A program made the translations under genes and the position numbers. From contig DENB01000039.1 in the NCBI GenBank assembly GCA_002359495.1, forward strand, positions 29,898 through 52,720: 22,823 nt of DNA, read 5' to 3'. Numbering within the stretch: the first letter of the stretch is position 1; every line of letters starts with the position of its first letter. Positions 1 to 6,929 of this stretch are shown here, piece by piece. The notes under the pieces were generated by a model. It ran no database searches and was not told where the DNA came from. It saw only the letters and a program-made list of their open reading frames with translations. The stretch is from Enterobacteriaceae bacterium UBA2655 (lineage in GTDB: Bacteria > Pseudomonadota > Gammaproteobacteria > Enterobacterales > Enterobacteriaceae).

Positions 1-161
1 TCTTTAATCTCTTCGCGAATGATGTCATTACACAGATCGACACACTCATCGCAGATATACACTGACGGCCCGGCAATCAGCTTACGCACTTCATGCTGGC
101 TCTTGCCGCAAAAAGAGCAGTACAGCAGCTTACCTGAACCGTCTTTGCGCTTATCTGTCAT
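1..161 (-). CDS. clpX: ATP-dependent Clp protease ATP-binding subunit ClpX (5' end only)
   Basis: Only the first 53 codons lie inside the window; the gene runs off the left edge. The product is the AAA+ unfoldase that recognises substrates such as ssrA-tagged proteins and feeds them to the ClpP peptidase. The visible part is the N-terminal zinc-binding domain: the four zinc ligands Cys15, Cys18, Cys37 and Cys40 are present as two CxxC pairs, and the start [11 protein letters not shown] agrees with E. coli ClpX as I remember it. The ATG at 161-159 is preceded by an AGAGG ribosome binding site. It lies 129 bases downstream of clpP on the same strand, the usual clpP-clpX arrangement, so it is probably co-transcribed, although a TATAGT hexamer in the gap could be a weak promoter of its own. 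Identity is near certain. The AAA+ domain cannot be assessed. Confidence 0.97.
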
Positions 162-290
162 CAGTTAACCTCTTCTTGTTCTCTGGCCATACCGAAGTAC
201 GGCGCAGGCCGCGCGTACACGGCCGATATTCATTCAACTTAGCCACCCGTATCCCGTTAACTATAGCGTAAGGACGCGGGCAGATGAGTC

Positions 291-914
291 TTATTCGCGA
301 TGCGTCAGGATGGAATCGACTAAACCATACTCTACCGCTTCACTGGCTGAGAGGAAACGATCTCGCTCGGTATCAAGCTCGATTTGTTCCAGCGGCTTGC
401 CGGTGTGCTCAGCCATCAGCGTATTCATGCGCTCTTTCACTTTAAGAATTTCGCGAGCATGAATCTCGATATCCGTCGCCTGACCCTGGAAGCCGCCCAG
501 CGGCTGGTGGATCATGACGCGGGAATTAGGCAGACAGAAACGCTTGCCTTTTGCGCCAGCCGTCAGCAGGAAAGCGCCCATCGAGCAAGCTTGTCCCATA
601 CAAATAGTGCTGACATCCGGCTTGATGAACTTCATGGTGTCATAGATCGACATGCCTGCGGTAATCACGCCGCCCGGCGAGTTGATATAAAGATAAATAT
701 CTTTCTCCGGGTTTTCCGCTTCCAGAAACAGCATCTGAGCGACGATTAGGTTAGCCATGTGGTCTTCAACCTGGCCGGTCAAAAAGATGACGCGCTCTTT
801 GAGCAGGCGGGAATAGATGTCGTAAGAACGCTCGCCGCGCGAGGTTTGTTCGACCACCATAGGCACCAGCGCCATGTGCGGTGCAGTAAATTCACGATCG
901 CCACTGTATGACAT
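291..914 (-). CDS. clpP: ATP-dependent Clp protease proteolytic subunit ClpP
   Basis: Serine peptidase that forms the two-ring, 14-subunit degradation chamber served by ClpX and ClpA. The product is 207 residues, the same length as E. coli ClpP. The catalytic triad is visible as Ser111, His136 (in MIHQPLGG) and Asp185. Residues 1-14 form the expected propeptide, with processing predicted after Met14 (APHM/ALVPM). The residue just before the catalytic serine is Cys110 (GQACSMGA) where E. coli has Ala, a variation described under findings. The start at 914 is supported by an AGGAG site eight bases upstream. It is followed by clpX, and it is preceded by a long leader and a sigma-32-type promoter, which fits its known heat-shock induction. 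Identity is certain. The effect of Cys110 is unknown. Confidence 0.99.
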   Translation of the reverse strand: MSYSGDREFTAPHMALVPMVVEQTSRGERSYDIYSRLLKERVIFLTGQVEDHMANLIVAQMLFLEAENPEKDIYLYINSPGGVITAGMSIYDTMKFIKPDVSTICMGQACSMGAFLLTAGAKGKRFCLPNSRVMIHQPLGGFQGQATDIEIHAREILKVKERMNTLMAEHTGKPLEQIELDTERDRFLSASEAVEYGLVDSILTHRE

Positions 915-964
915 TACCGTCTCCTGATAAATTTCATTGGCAACATTCTGTACCGATTCTACGT

Positions 965-995
965 GAGGCGAGCCAAGAAAACTATGCTCAGCCTC
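965..995 (-). other. Stem-loop in the clpP mRNA leader
   Basis: The arms GAGGCTGAGC and GCTCGCCTC (minus strand) pair over nine base pairs with one bulged base and enclose a 12-base loop. The hairpin lies between the predicted heat-shock start (about 1050) and the clpP start codon, about 50 bases before the ATG, so it would be part of the leader of clpP mRNA. No U-tract follows it, so it is not a terminator. A role in mRNA stability or translation is possible but unproven. Confidence 0.45.
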
Positions 996-1057
996 GTCTC
1001 CGACACCTTCAGGACGGTTAATCAGCCAGCTTAACTGTTTTTACGCATTCTCCCTTG

Positions 1058-1086
1058 AATTGGGGATGCTGCCCAGTTGTTTCAAG
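1058..1086 (-). promoter_or_regulatory. Sigma-32 (heat shock) type promoter of clpP
   Basis: On the minus strand CTTGAAA (1086-1080) is followed after 14 bases by CCCCAATT (1065-1058). This is a perfect match to the RpoH -35 element and a close match to its -10 element (CCCCATnT). Transcription would begin near 1050 and leave a leader of about 136 bases before clpP. In E. coli clpP is a known heat-shock gene. No equally good housekeeping promoter was seen in the 915-1190 gap, although the TTGAAA in the -35 element could also serve sigma-70. Confidence 0.75.
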
Positions 1087-1190
1087 CATAACAACCTTTT
1101 CTTTAATCGCTAACCCGGAAAAATAGCTTAGCGGACAATTTGCCGTTTAATTAGGCAAATAAGCGATGAAACCATACTGCAGGCGCCGGT

Positions 1191-1228
1191 AAAAACAAAA
1201 AGGCCCGCTGCTTTACAGCAGCGGGCCT
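1191..1228 (-). terminator. Intrinsic terminator of tig
   Basis: A perfect 11-base-pair stem (arms 1201-1211 and 1218-1228, AGGCCCGCTGC with its complement) closes a six-base loop. On the minus strand it is followed by a T-rich run (1200-1191). It lies 24 bases after the tig stop codon. It separates tig from clpP, so clpP depends on its own promoter or on readthrough. Confidence 0.92.
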
Positions 1229-1251
1229 GGAAAACAGGATTAACCAGACGA

Positions 1252-2556
1252 TTAGGCCGTTGCGGTCTGATTCATCAGTTCCTGGAAGCCAACGGTTTTT
1301 TCAGACACTTTAGCTTTTTCCAGCACGGCTTCAACCGCCTGCTCTTCCAGCGCGACGTTGCGCATGTTGTTCATCAGCTCATTGTTTTTGCTGTAGAACT
1401 CGATCACTTCCTGCGGATCTTCATAGGCAGACGCCATCTCTTCGATCAGCGCTTTAACGCGATTTTCGTCCGCTTTCAGCTCATGGGTGCGAATCACTTC
1501 GCCCAGCAGCAGACCGACAACCACACGGCGTTTCGCCTGCTCTTCAAACAGTTCGCGCGGCAGTTCCAGCGCCTGTTTTTCGTTGCCGCCGAAGCGTTGA
1601 GCGGCCTGACGACGCAGCACGTCGATCTCGCCGTCGATCAGCGCGGAAGGCACGTCGATTTCATTGGCTTTCACCAGACCATCGATCGCCTGAGTCTTGA
1701 TGCGGTTACGCACGGCGCCTTTTAGCTCGCGCTCCATGTTTTTACGCACTTCAGCGCGCAGACCGGCAACGGAGCCGTCTTCAACGCCGAAACGCTGGAT
1801 GAACTCTTCAGTCAGCTCCGGCAGTTCGCGCGTTTCGACTTTCTTCAGCACGATCTCGAACTTCGCATCTTTCCCTTTCAGGTTTTCTGCGTGGTAGTCA
1901 TCCGGGAATTTCACGTCGATGGTGAAGGTTTCGCCCGCTTTGTGACCCACGACGCCTTCTTCGAAGCCCGGGATCATGCGGCCCTGGCCCATCGCCAGAA
2001 CGAAATCAGAGGCTTTGCCGCCTTCAAACTCTTCACCGTCAACAGAACCGCTAAAATCGATAGTCGCGCGATCTTCAGCTTCCGCCGCCGCGTCACTCTC
2101 TTTCCAGTTTGCCTGCTGCTTGCGCAGCGTTTCCAGCATGGTGTCGACATCAGCGTCAGTCACTTCCACAACCGGTTTTTCAACTTCGATCGCGTCCAGA
2201 CCTTTCAGCTCAACTTCCGGATAGACTTCGAATTCTACAGAGTAGGTAAAATCTTCGCCCTGCTTGTACTCGCCCGGCACGTAGTTCGGCGCGCCGGCCG
2301 GGTTGATTTTCTCTTTGATAATGGCGTCGACAAAGTTGCGCTGCATCAGATCGCCCAGCACGTCCTGGCGAACAGAGGCGCCATAACGCTGAGATACGAT
2401 GTGCATCGGCACTTTGCCTTTACGGAAACCATCGATACGGACTTTTTTAGCTACATCCAGCAGCTCTTTCTTCACAGCGCTCTCGATGCTGTCGGCTGCG
2501 ACAGTAATCGTAACGCGACGGCCAAGGCCCTGAGTGGTTTCAACTGAAACTTGCAT
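1252..2556 (-). CDS. tig: Trigger factor, ribosome-associated chaperone and peptidyl-prolyl isomerase
   Basis: Binds the ribosome next to the nascent-chain exit (protein L23) and shields emerging polypeptides in the cytoplasm. It has 434 residues; E. coli Tig has 432. The N-terminal ribosome-binding domain carries the signature GFRKGKVP at 43-50, including the Phe44-Arg45-Lys46 ribosome contact. The FKBP-type isomerase domain is at about 150-245 (from [15 protein letters not shown] through the MIPGFEEG motif). The rest is the helical C-terminal substrate-binding arms. The ATG at 2556 is preceded by a GAGGT-containing site. It is a single-gene unit with its own sigma-70 promoter, a long structured leader and a strong terminator. 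Identity is certain. Confidence 0.99.
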   Translation of the reverse strand: MQVSVETTQGLGRRVTITVAADSIESAVKKELLDVAKKVRIDGFRKGKVPMHIVSQRYGASVRQDVLGDLMQRNFVDAIIKEKINPAGAPNYVPGEYKQGEDFTYSVEFEVYPEVELKGLDAIEVEKPVVEVTDADVDTMLETLRKQQANWKESDAAAEAEDRATIDFSGSVDGEEFEGGKASDFVLAMGQGRMIPGFEEGVVGHKAGETFTIDVKFPDDYHAENLKGKDAKFEIVLKKVETRELPELTEEFIQRFGVEDGSVAGLRAEVRKNMERELKGAVRNRIKTQAIDGLVKANEIDVPSALIDGEIDVLRRQAAQRFGGNEKQALELPRELFEEQAKRRVVVGLLLGEVIRTHELKADENRVKALIEEMASAYEDPQEVIEFYSKNNELMNNMRNVALEEQAVEAVLEKAKVSEKTVGFQELMNQTATA

Positions 2557-2631
2557 CTTGTTACCTCAAAAAATCACGTGCTCGGTCAACTTCAGACACC
2601 ACACATCGTGAAATGCGCCGTATCTAACAAC

Positions 2632-2682
2632 CGGGACGGCTTCTGTGAAGAGAACCTGATCCCTGTTACCAGAAGCGTCCCG
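2632..2682 (-). promoter_or_regulatory. Long hairpin in the tig mRNA leader
   Basis: The arms 2632-2645 and 2670-2682 pair over 13 base pairs with a single bulged base, around a 24-base loop. The minus-strand right arm is CAGAAGCCGTCCCG against the left arm CGGGACGCTTCTG. The hairpin begins about 20 bases after the predicted transcription start and ends about 75 bases before the tig ATG, so it would fold within the untranslated leader. No U-tract follows. Function is unknown; stabilisation of an abundant mRNA or temperature-dependent control are possible roles. Confidence 0.6.
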
Positions 2683-2709
2683 AAGACATTCCGGAAAAAT
2701 AGACGCAGC

Positions 2710-2738
2710 ATTATAGCGGCATCGTCGGAATGAGTCGA
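2710..2738 (-). promoter_or_regulatory. Sigma-70 promoter of tig
   Basis: A consensus -10 hexamer TATAAT (2715-2710, minus strand) lies 17 bases from TCGACT (2738-2733), which matches four of six positions of the -35 consensus. The predicted start is near 2703, giving a leader of about 147 bases. The perfect -10 fits the high constitutive expression expected for trigger factor. Confidence 0.75.
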
Positions 2739-2814
2739 GGATGCAAACCCACCACTTTTTAACGACTTTGCCGCTTTTTGCGTAAGAGATCGCGTTTGAG
2801 GTGAAAAGAAAGGA

Positions 2815-2838
2815 AAAAACGGCCGGGCGGCCGTTTTT
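2815..2838 (-). terminator. Intrinsic terminator of bolA
   Basis: The arms AAAAACGGCC (2815-2824) and GGCCGTTTTT (2829-2838) form a perfect ten-base-pair stem with a four-base loop. On the minus strand the U-tract is the lower part of the stem plus the following bases. It lies 13 bases after the bolA stop codon. The symmetry means it could also stop plus-strand transcription. Confidence 0.88.
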
Positions 2839-2851
2839 AGCGAAGCGTTTG

Positions 2852-3169
2852 TCAGGCCAGCATTCCGGCGCCGCGACAGTTCGGCGAGGCCAGTACGGTA
2901 TCCTGCAAGCCCTCCCACTCTTTCAAGGTGTAGGTATGCAACGCCAGCGCGTGGACGCTGCCCGCCAGCTCTTCAGCCAGCGCGCCATAGATCGCGCGGT
3001 GGCGCGCCAGAAAGCGTTGGCCGCAAAAGCTGTCGCTCACGATGACCACTTTGAAATGGCTTTCCGACCCTGCAGGGACATTATGACGATAACTTTCGTC
3101 ATGCACTTCCAGATGTGCCGGTTCGAACGCCATACGCAACTTTTCTTCTATTTGTTCGCGAATCATCAT
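2852..3169 (-). CDS. bolA: BolA family transcriptional/iron-sulfur stress protein
   Basis: BolA is a small cytoplasmic protein linked to stationary-phase morphology and biofilm formation. It acts as a DNA-binding regulator and as a partner of monothiol glutaredoxin in iron-sulfur handling. The product is 105 residues from this ATG. The core [15 protein letters not shown] and the C-terminal half [21 protein letters not shown] are the most conserved BolA segments and are intact. Two adjacent ATG codons (3169 and 3166) follow a GAGGA site at spacings of five and eight bases. E. coli BolA starts with the equivalent of the second (MIRE), so the true protein may be one residue shorter. The frame continues upstream to a TTG at 3181, but the ribosome binding site would then lie inside the gene. 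It is a single-gene unit divergent from yajG. Confidence 0.97.
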   Translation of the reverse strand: MMIREQIEEKLRMAFEPAHLEVHDESYRHNVPAGSESHFKVVIVSDSFCGQRFLARHRAIYGALAEELAGSVHALALHTYTLKEWEGLQDTVLASPNCRGAGMLA

Positions 3170-3283
3170 TACATTCCTCAACGGCGAGCGATGTGCCCCA
3201 TCTGATTAAATATTAGTAGGTTTTTTACCGTTTCCGCAGGGAGAGGCGAAAAAAAATAAGCCATTCTTTTCCTGTCGTTGCGC

Positions 3284-3311
3284 ATCATAACCTGTAATCC
3301 TGCCGGGTCAA
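3284..3311 (-). promoter_or_regulatory. Sigma-70 promoter of bolA
   Basis: TTGACC (3311-3306, minus strand) and TATGAT (3289-3284) are separated by 16 bases, each matching five of six consensus positions. The predicted start is near 3277, giving a leader of about 108 bases that contains a run of eight U residues. This position corresponds to the upstream, housekeeping-type promoter known for E. coli bolA. I could not identify the downstream sigma-S gearbox promoter with confidence. Confidence 0.65.
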
Positions 3312-3391
3312 CTCACCCGTTCTGGTGCATTACAGAAAATTCCTTTGCAATCAAAATCCCGCTTTCCAGGGCTTTTTTCACCGGCGCGCAA

Positions 3392-3400
3392 TGCTATGAT
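3392..3400 (+). promoter_or_regulatory. Extended -10 promoter of yajG
   Basis: TGC followed directly by TATGAT (3395-3400) is an extended -10 element. There is no good -35 hexamer upstream, only a T-run, which is typical of extended -10 promoters. The predicted start near 3407 leaves a leader of about 40 bases before yajG. Confidence 0.5.
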
Positions 3401-3446
3401 GGCCGAAGTTTTGCAAGCCAACCCACTATGCTAACGAGAAATAAGT

Positions 3447-4025
3447 ATGTTCAAAAAAGTGTTTATTCCCCTGCTGGCTGCTTTTATTTTGGCCGGCTGC
3501 GCCAGCAACAGCAATACGCTTAACGTCGAACCTAAAATCGAACTGCCGCAACAGGATCCCAGCCTGATGGGCTTGACGCTGAGCATTAACGGCGCCGATC
3601 AGCGAAGCGATCAGGCGCTGGCGAAGGTTAACCGCGACGGCCAGCTCGTCACGCTTACCCCGTCCCGCGATCTGCGCTTCCTGCTGCAGGAAGTGCTGGA
3701 AAAACAGATGTCCGCGCGCGGTTATATGATTGGACCTAACGGCGCCGTCGATCTGCAGATCGTGGTCAACAATCTGTATGCCGACGTGACGCAGGGCAAT
3801 GTGCGTTACAGCATCACTACCAAAGCGGATATTTCGATTATCGCTACCGCCAAAAACGGCAATAAGCAAGTGAAAAACTACCGTCAGACCTATAGCGTCG
3901 AAGGGGCCTTTAGCGCCACCAACGATAAGATCAAAAACGCCGTGAACTCGACGCTGAGCGACGTCATCGCCGACATGGCTCAGGACACCAGCATTCACGA
4001 TTTCATTAAGCAAAACGCCCGCTAA
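3447..4025 (+). CDS. yajG: YajG family outer-membrane-type lipoprotein
   Basis: Predicted lipoprotein of unknown biochemical function. The first 17 residues form a lipoprotein signal peptide (MFKK, then a hydrophobic stretch) ending in the lipobox LAGC, with Cys18 as the lipidated residue. Residue 19 is Ala rather than Asp, so sorting to the outer membrane is expected. The 192-residue length equals that of E. coli YajG, and long stretches such as DPSLMGLTLSINGADQRSDQ closely match it. It lies 51 bases upstream of ampG on the same strand, as in E. coli, and is probably co-transcribed with that peptidoglycan-recycling permease, which hints at a cell-envelope role. The family assignment is firm. 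The function is not known. Confidence 0.95.
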   Translation: MFKKVFIPLLAAFILAGCASNSNTLNVEPKIELPQQDPSLMGLTLSINGADQRSDQALAKVNRDGQLVTLTPSRDLRFLLQEVLEKQMSARGYMIGPNGAVDLQIVVNNLYADVTQGNVRYSITTKADISIIATAKNGNKQVKNYRQTYSVEGAFSATNDKIKNAVNSTLSDVIADMAQDTSIHDFIKQNAR

Positions 4026-4039
4026 TTTCCGCTGCTTTT

Positions 4040-4060
4040 CGCCCGGCAGCCTGCCGGGCG
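4040..4060 (+). other. GC-rich hairpin between yajG and ampG
   Basis: CGCCCGGCAG (4040-4049) and CTGCCGGGCG (4051-4060) are exact complements separated by one base, giving a nine-base-pair stem with a three-base loop. It has no U-tract and sits 15 bases after yajG and 16 bases before the ampG ATG. It is more likely an mRNA-processing or stabilising element that sets relative expression than a terminator. Confidence 0.55.
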
Positions 4061-4076
4061 CATCCGTAAGGTGAGT

Positions 4077-5549
4077 ATGAGCCGTCACTACCTTCGCATT
4101 TTTACCCAGCGTAACGCCGCCGTTTTACTGCTGCTCGGCTTCGCATCGGGCCTGCCGCTGGCGTTAACCGCCGGTACTTTGCAGGCGTGGATGACGGTGG
4201 ACAATGTCGATCTGAAAACCATCGGCTTCTTTTCGCTTGTCGGTCAGGCCTACGTCTTTAAGTTTCTCTGGTCGCCGATGATGGACCGCTTCACGCCGCC
4301 TTTCCTCGGCCGGCGCCGCGGCTGGCTGATAGTGACGCAGTTGGCGCTGATCGCCGGCATCGTCGCGATGGGCTTTATGCAGCCGGGTCGGGACCTGACC
4401 TTGCTGGCCGCGCTGGCCGTGCTGGTCGCCTTCTGCTCCGCCTCGCAGGATATTGTTTTCGACGCCTGGAAAACGGATATTCTGCCGCCGGAAGAGCGCG
4501 GCAGCGGCGCGGCTATCACCGTGCTGGGCTACCGGCTGGCTATGCTGATTTCAGGCGGTCTGGCGTTATGGCTGGCCGATCGCGTGTTGGGCTGGCAGGC
4601 GACTTACTGGCTGATGGCGGTGATGATGGTGCCGGGAGTGATCGCCACTCTGCTGGCGAAAGAGCCGGAAAGCAGCCTGAATGCGCCGCACTCGCTGCGC
4701 CAGGCGGTGACGCTGCCGTTGCAGGACTTCTTCCAGCGCAACAACGCTTGGCTGCTGATTACATTGATTGTGCTCTACAAGCTGGGCGACGCCTTTGCCG
4801 CCTCGCTAACCACCACCTTTCTTATTCGCGGCGTCGGTTTCGAGGCGGGCGACGTCGGGCTGGTGAATAAAACGCTCGGCCTGCTGGCGACGATTATCGG
4901 CGCGCTTTACGGCGGCGTGCTGATGCAGCGTCTGAGCCTGTTCCGCGCGTTGATGCTGTTCGGCCTGTTGCAGGCCGTTTCGAACTTCGCTTACTGGCTG
5001 CTGGCCGTCACGGACAAACATCTCTGGAGCATGGCCAGCGCCGTGTTTGTCGAAAACCTCTGCGGAGGCATGGGCACCGCCGCCTTCGTTGCCTTGCTGA
5101 TGGCGCTATGCAATAAATCGTTTTCCGCCACTCAGTTCGCGCTGCTCTCGGCGCTCTCCGCCGTAGGTCGGGTTTATGTCGGTCCTGTCGCCGGCTGGTT
5201 CGTCGAACTATGGGGCTGGCCGACTTTTTACGCCTTTACCGTCGTCGCAGGGCTGCCCGGCCTGCTGCTGCTCTGGCTCTGCCGCGACACCCTTAACCGC
5301 ACGCAGCAAACCGGCGCTTTCCTGCCGCGCACCGCCTGGAAACAAGGATACGCCTGGGCGATTCGGCTTTTTCTCGCCGGATTCATCCTGCTCATATTTG
5401 GTTTGTTTTTGCTTATAATTCAAGCGACAGATCTCTGGCAACCGGTTATAATTTTGCCGCATTTGTTTGAAATGGGTATGGCTTTGGCGTTAGTGGGCGT
5501 GGTCTGCGGCGTATTTCTGGATTATCTGGCGTTACGCAGGGGACAATAA
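4077..5549 (+). CDS. ampG: Muropeptide MFS transporter AmpG
   Basis: Inner-membrane permease that imports N-acetylglucosamine-anhydromuropeptides released by cell-wall turnover. It is needed for peptidoglycan recycling and, where ampC/ampR exist, for beta-lactamase induction. The product is 490 residues from the ATG at 4077; E. coli AmpG has 491. The start MSRHYLRIF lines up with E. coli MSSQYLRIF. A GTG six bases upstream is in frame but overlaps the AAGGTG ribosome binding site, so I rejected it. Many hydrophobic segments span the whole length, and family-typical stretches are intact: GFASGLPLALTAGTLQAWM, SASQDIVFDAWKTDIL and CNKSFSATQFALLSALSAVG. It lies downstream of yajG in a likely two-gene unit. 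Confidence 0.97.
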   Translation: MSRHYLRIFTQRNAAVLLLLGFASGLPLALTAGTLQAWMTVDNVDLKTIGFFSLVGQAYVFKFLWSPMMDRFTPPFLGRRRGWLIVTQLALIAGIVAMGFMQPGRDLTLLAALAVLVAFCSASQDIVFDAWKTDILPPEERGSGAAITVLGYRLAMLISGGLALWLADRVLGWQATYWLMAVMMVPGVIATLLAKEPESSLNAPHSLRQAVTLPLQDFFQRNNAWLLITLIVLYKLGDAFAASLTTTFLIRGVGFEAGDVGLVNKTLGLLATIIGALYGGVLMQRLSLFRALMLFGLLQAVSNFAYWLLAVTDKHLWSMASAVFVENLCGGMGTAAFVALLMALCNKSFSATQFALLSALSAVGRVYVGPVAGWFVELWGWPTFYAFTVVAGLPGLLLLWLCRDTLNRTQQTGAFLPRTAWKQGYAWAIRLFLAGFILLIFGLFLLIIQATDLWQPVIILPHLFEMGMALALVGVVCGVFLDYLALRRGQ

Positions 5550-5735
5550 ACAAGGGGTGAATTTTCCAGCCGTTTTTTGAAAAAATTACGTTCTGGAAAT
5601 CAGCTTAAAACGTTTTTTATCATCCGGTGTTATTTTTCAGCAGAAAAAATACATGGAATTAACATTGACTGATAATTATTAAAAACCGGTGAGCAATTAT
5701 TTTGTAGAAAAATTACTACTTAAATGATGCAGATT

Positions 5736-5757
5736 TGTTAAATACTTGGTCATTTAA
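5736..5757 (+). promoter_or_regulatory. Possible ArcA-type direct repeat upstream of cyo
   Basis: TGTTAA at 5736 and the weaker TGGTCA at 5747 are spaced 11 bases apart, the period of ArcA-P direct repeats (consensus resembling TGTTAA every 11 bases). The second copy is poor. The site is about 210 bases upstream of the predicted cyo start. This is a tentative call, based on spacing and on known ArcA repression of cyo in E. coli. Confidence 0.25.
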
Positions 5758-5868
5758 ATCGAAGGTTATACTTTCCCTGATTTTTCTAAGGATATATCCA
5801 TTGTTTTTTGTTATATCAATGCCAACTGTTTGTCAGCATTAATAATTTGAGACCCTGCATAACATCTG

Positions 5869-5892
5869 TGACACCCTTTGCAAAAGGTGTCA
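5869..5892. promoter_or_regulatory. 24-base near-perfect palindrome, probable operator for cyo
   Basis: The sequence begins TGACACC and ends GGTGTCA, with centre TTTGCAAA. Eleven of twelve position pairs are complementary; only 5876/5885 mismatch. Its centre (5880.5) lies about 75 bases upstream of the predicted cyo start. A further TGACAC occurs at 5902 and a TGTCA at 5831. It has no U-tract on either strand, so it is unlikely to be a terminator. It does not match ArcA, Fnr or a good CRP site. A dimeric transcription factor binding site is the simplest reading; the protein is unknown. Confidence 0.55.
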
Positions 5893-5920
5893 ACGTCCGT
5901 CTGACACATCCTTAAGCTGG

Positions 5921-5949
5921 TTTACACTGCATAAACGTTCCCGTAAAAT
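5921..5949 (+). promoter_or_regulatory. Sigma-70 promoter of the cyo operon
   Basis: TTTACA (5921-5926) and TAAAAT (5944-5949) are separated by exactly 17 bases, each matching five of six consensus positions. The predicted start near 5956 leaves a leader of about 43 bases with a TGAGG ribosome binding site before the cyoA ATG at 5999. Confidence 0.8.
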
Positions 5950-5998
5950 GCCGCCACACTTAAACGACAATAGAGCCCTTTGTCATTGAGGTCGTTAA

Positions 5999-6925
5999 AT
6001 GAGACTCAGGAAATACAATAAAAGTTTGGGGATTTTGTCATTAACTGCAGGCGCTTTATTACTTAGCGGCTGCGATAGTGCATTGTTAAGTCCCAAAGGA
6101 CAGGTTGCAATGGAGCAACGTTCGCTGATACTGACAGCCTTCGGGTTAATGTTGATCGTCGTTATTCCCGCAATTCTGATGGCAGTGTTGTTTGCCTGGA
6201 AATATCGGGCGTCTAACACGAACGCGAAGTACAGCCCCAACTGGTCACATTCGAACAAAGTTGAAGCGGTAGTCTGGACCATTCCGATCCTGATTATCCT
6301 TTTCCTTAGCGTATTGACCTGGAAATCAACCCACGCGCTGGAGCCGAGCAAGCCGCTCGCTTCTGACGTTAAGCCGGTTGAGATTGACGTAGTCGCGCTG
6401 GACTGGAAATGGTTGTTCATCTATCCGGAGCAAGGCATCGCCACCGTGAACGAGATCGCTTTCCCGGCCAATACGCCGGTAAGCTTCAAAATCACGTCCA
6501 ACTCCGTAATGAACTCCTTCTTTATCCCGACCTTGGGTAGCCAGATCTATGCGATGGCCGGCATGCAGACCGAACTGCACCTGATCGCCAACGAGCCGGG
6601 CACCTTTAAAGGTATCTCGTCTAATTTCAGCGGTCGCGGCTTCTCTGGCATGAAGTTCAATGCCATTGCTACCAAAGACGATGCGGAATTCCAGCAGTGG
6701 GTCGCCAAAACCAAAGCGGCGCCTAACACGCTGACTACCATGGATGATTTCGAAAAACTGGCTGCGCCCAGCGAAAACCATCCGGTGGAATATTTCTCCA
6801 CAGCGAATCCTGCGCTTTTCCAACAAGTTGTTGATAAGTTCAAGATGAGCCACGGGAAAATGGACATGCCACAGCATGAAGGTATGGACATGAGTCACAC
6901 CGCTTCCGCGGGAGCCGAGGAATAA
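5999..6925 (+). CDS. cyoA: Cytochrome bo3 ubiquinol oxidase subunit II
   Basis: Subunit II of the proton-pumping terminal oxidase that oxidises ubiquinol and reduces oxygen in the inner membrane. It has 308 residues, slightly shorter than E. coli CyoA (315). A lipoprotein signal peptide ends in LLSGC with Cys25 as the lipidated residue. Transmembrane segments follow at about 43-67 and 89-108, then a periplasmic cupredoxin-fold domain that, as in other quinol oxidases, lacks the CuA copper ligands. The C-terminal tail is rich in Met and His (from about residue 282) and is the main region that differs from E. coli in length. First gene of cyoABCDE, behind the promoter at 5921-5949. cyoB follows after four bases. 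Confidence 0.98.
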   Translation: MRLRKYNKSLGILSLTAGALLLSGCDSALLSPKGQVAMEQRSLILTAFGLMLIVVIPAILMAVLFAWKYRASNTNAKYSPNWSHSNKVEAVVWTIPILIILFLSVLTWKSTHALEPSKPLASDVKPVEIDVVALDWKWLFIYPEQGIATVNEIAFPANTPVSFKITSNSVMNSFFIPTLGSQIYAMAGMQTELHLIANEPGTFKGISSNFSGRGFSGMKFNAIATKDDAEFQQWVAKTKAAPNTLTTMDDFEKLAAPSENHPVEYFSTANPALFQQVVDKFKMSHGKMDMPQHEGMDMSHTASAGAEE

Positions 6926-6929
6926 TACG

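Larger units (their letters stand above)
5550..5998 (+). other. AT-rich regulatory gap between ampG and cyoA
   Basis: This 449-base stretch holds no credible gene. The first 350 bases are much richer in A and T than the surrounding DNA, as is common where H-NS, ArcA or Fnr bind. An imperfect stem just after ampG (TTTCCAG near 5563-5569 with CTGGAAA at 5593-5599, plus A/T-rich inner arms) may end ampG transcription. Further right are an ArcA-like direct repeat, a 24-base near-perfect palindrome and the cyo promoter, listed separately. In E. coli cyo is repressed by ArcA and Fnr at low oxygen, which fits a long regulatory region here. Confidence 0.7.

Noticed and set aside
162..290. Separate promoter for clpX in the clpP-clpX gap
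   Set aside because: A TATAGT hexamer is present, but there is no -35 element or extended -10 at a usable distance, so co-transcription with clpP is simpler.
2592..2918. 108-codon minus-strand frame running from the end of bolA into the tig leader
   Set aside because: It crosses the bolA terminator, the tig promoter and the tig leader hairpin, and lacks a ribosome binding site or homology.
3182..3276. Sigma-S gearbox promoter of bolA
   Set aside because: E. coli bolA has one, and fragments such as CTGCGG and CGGTAAAA occur here, but the spacing is wrong, so I do not call it.
3426..4088. 220-codon open frame opposite yajG
   Set aside because: yajG matches its family over the full length and has promoter and ribosome binding site; the opposite frame has neither and no recognised domain.
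5808..5820. Fnr box upstream of cyo
   Set aside because: An ATATCAA half-site is seen, but the partner TTGAT at the right spacing is missing.
5867..5882. CRP site upstream of cyo
   Set aside because: TGTGA at 5867 is followed at the correct six-base spacing by TTGCA, which is too far from TCACA. The longer palindrome describes the symmetry better.
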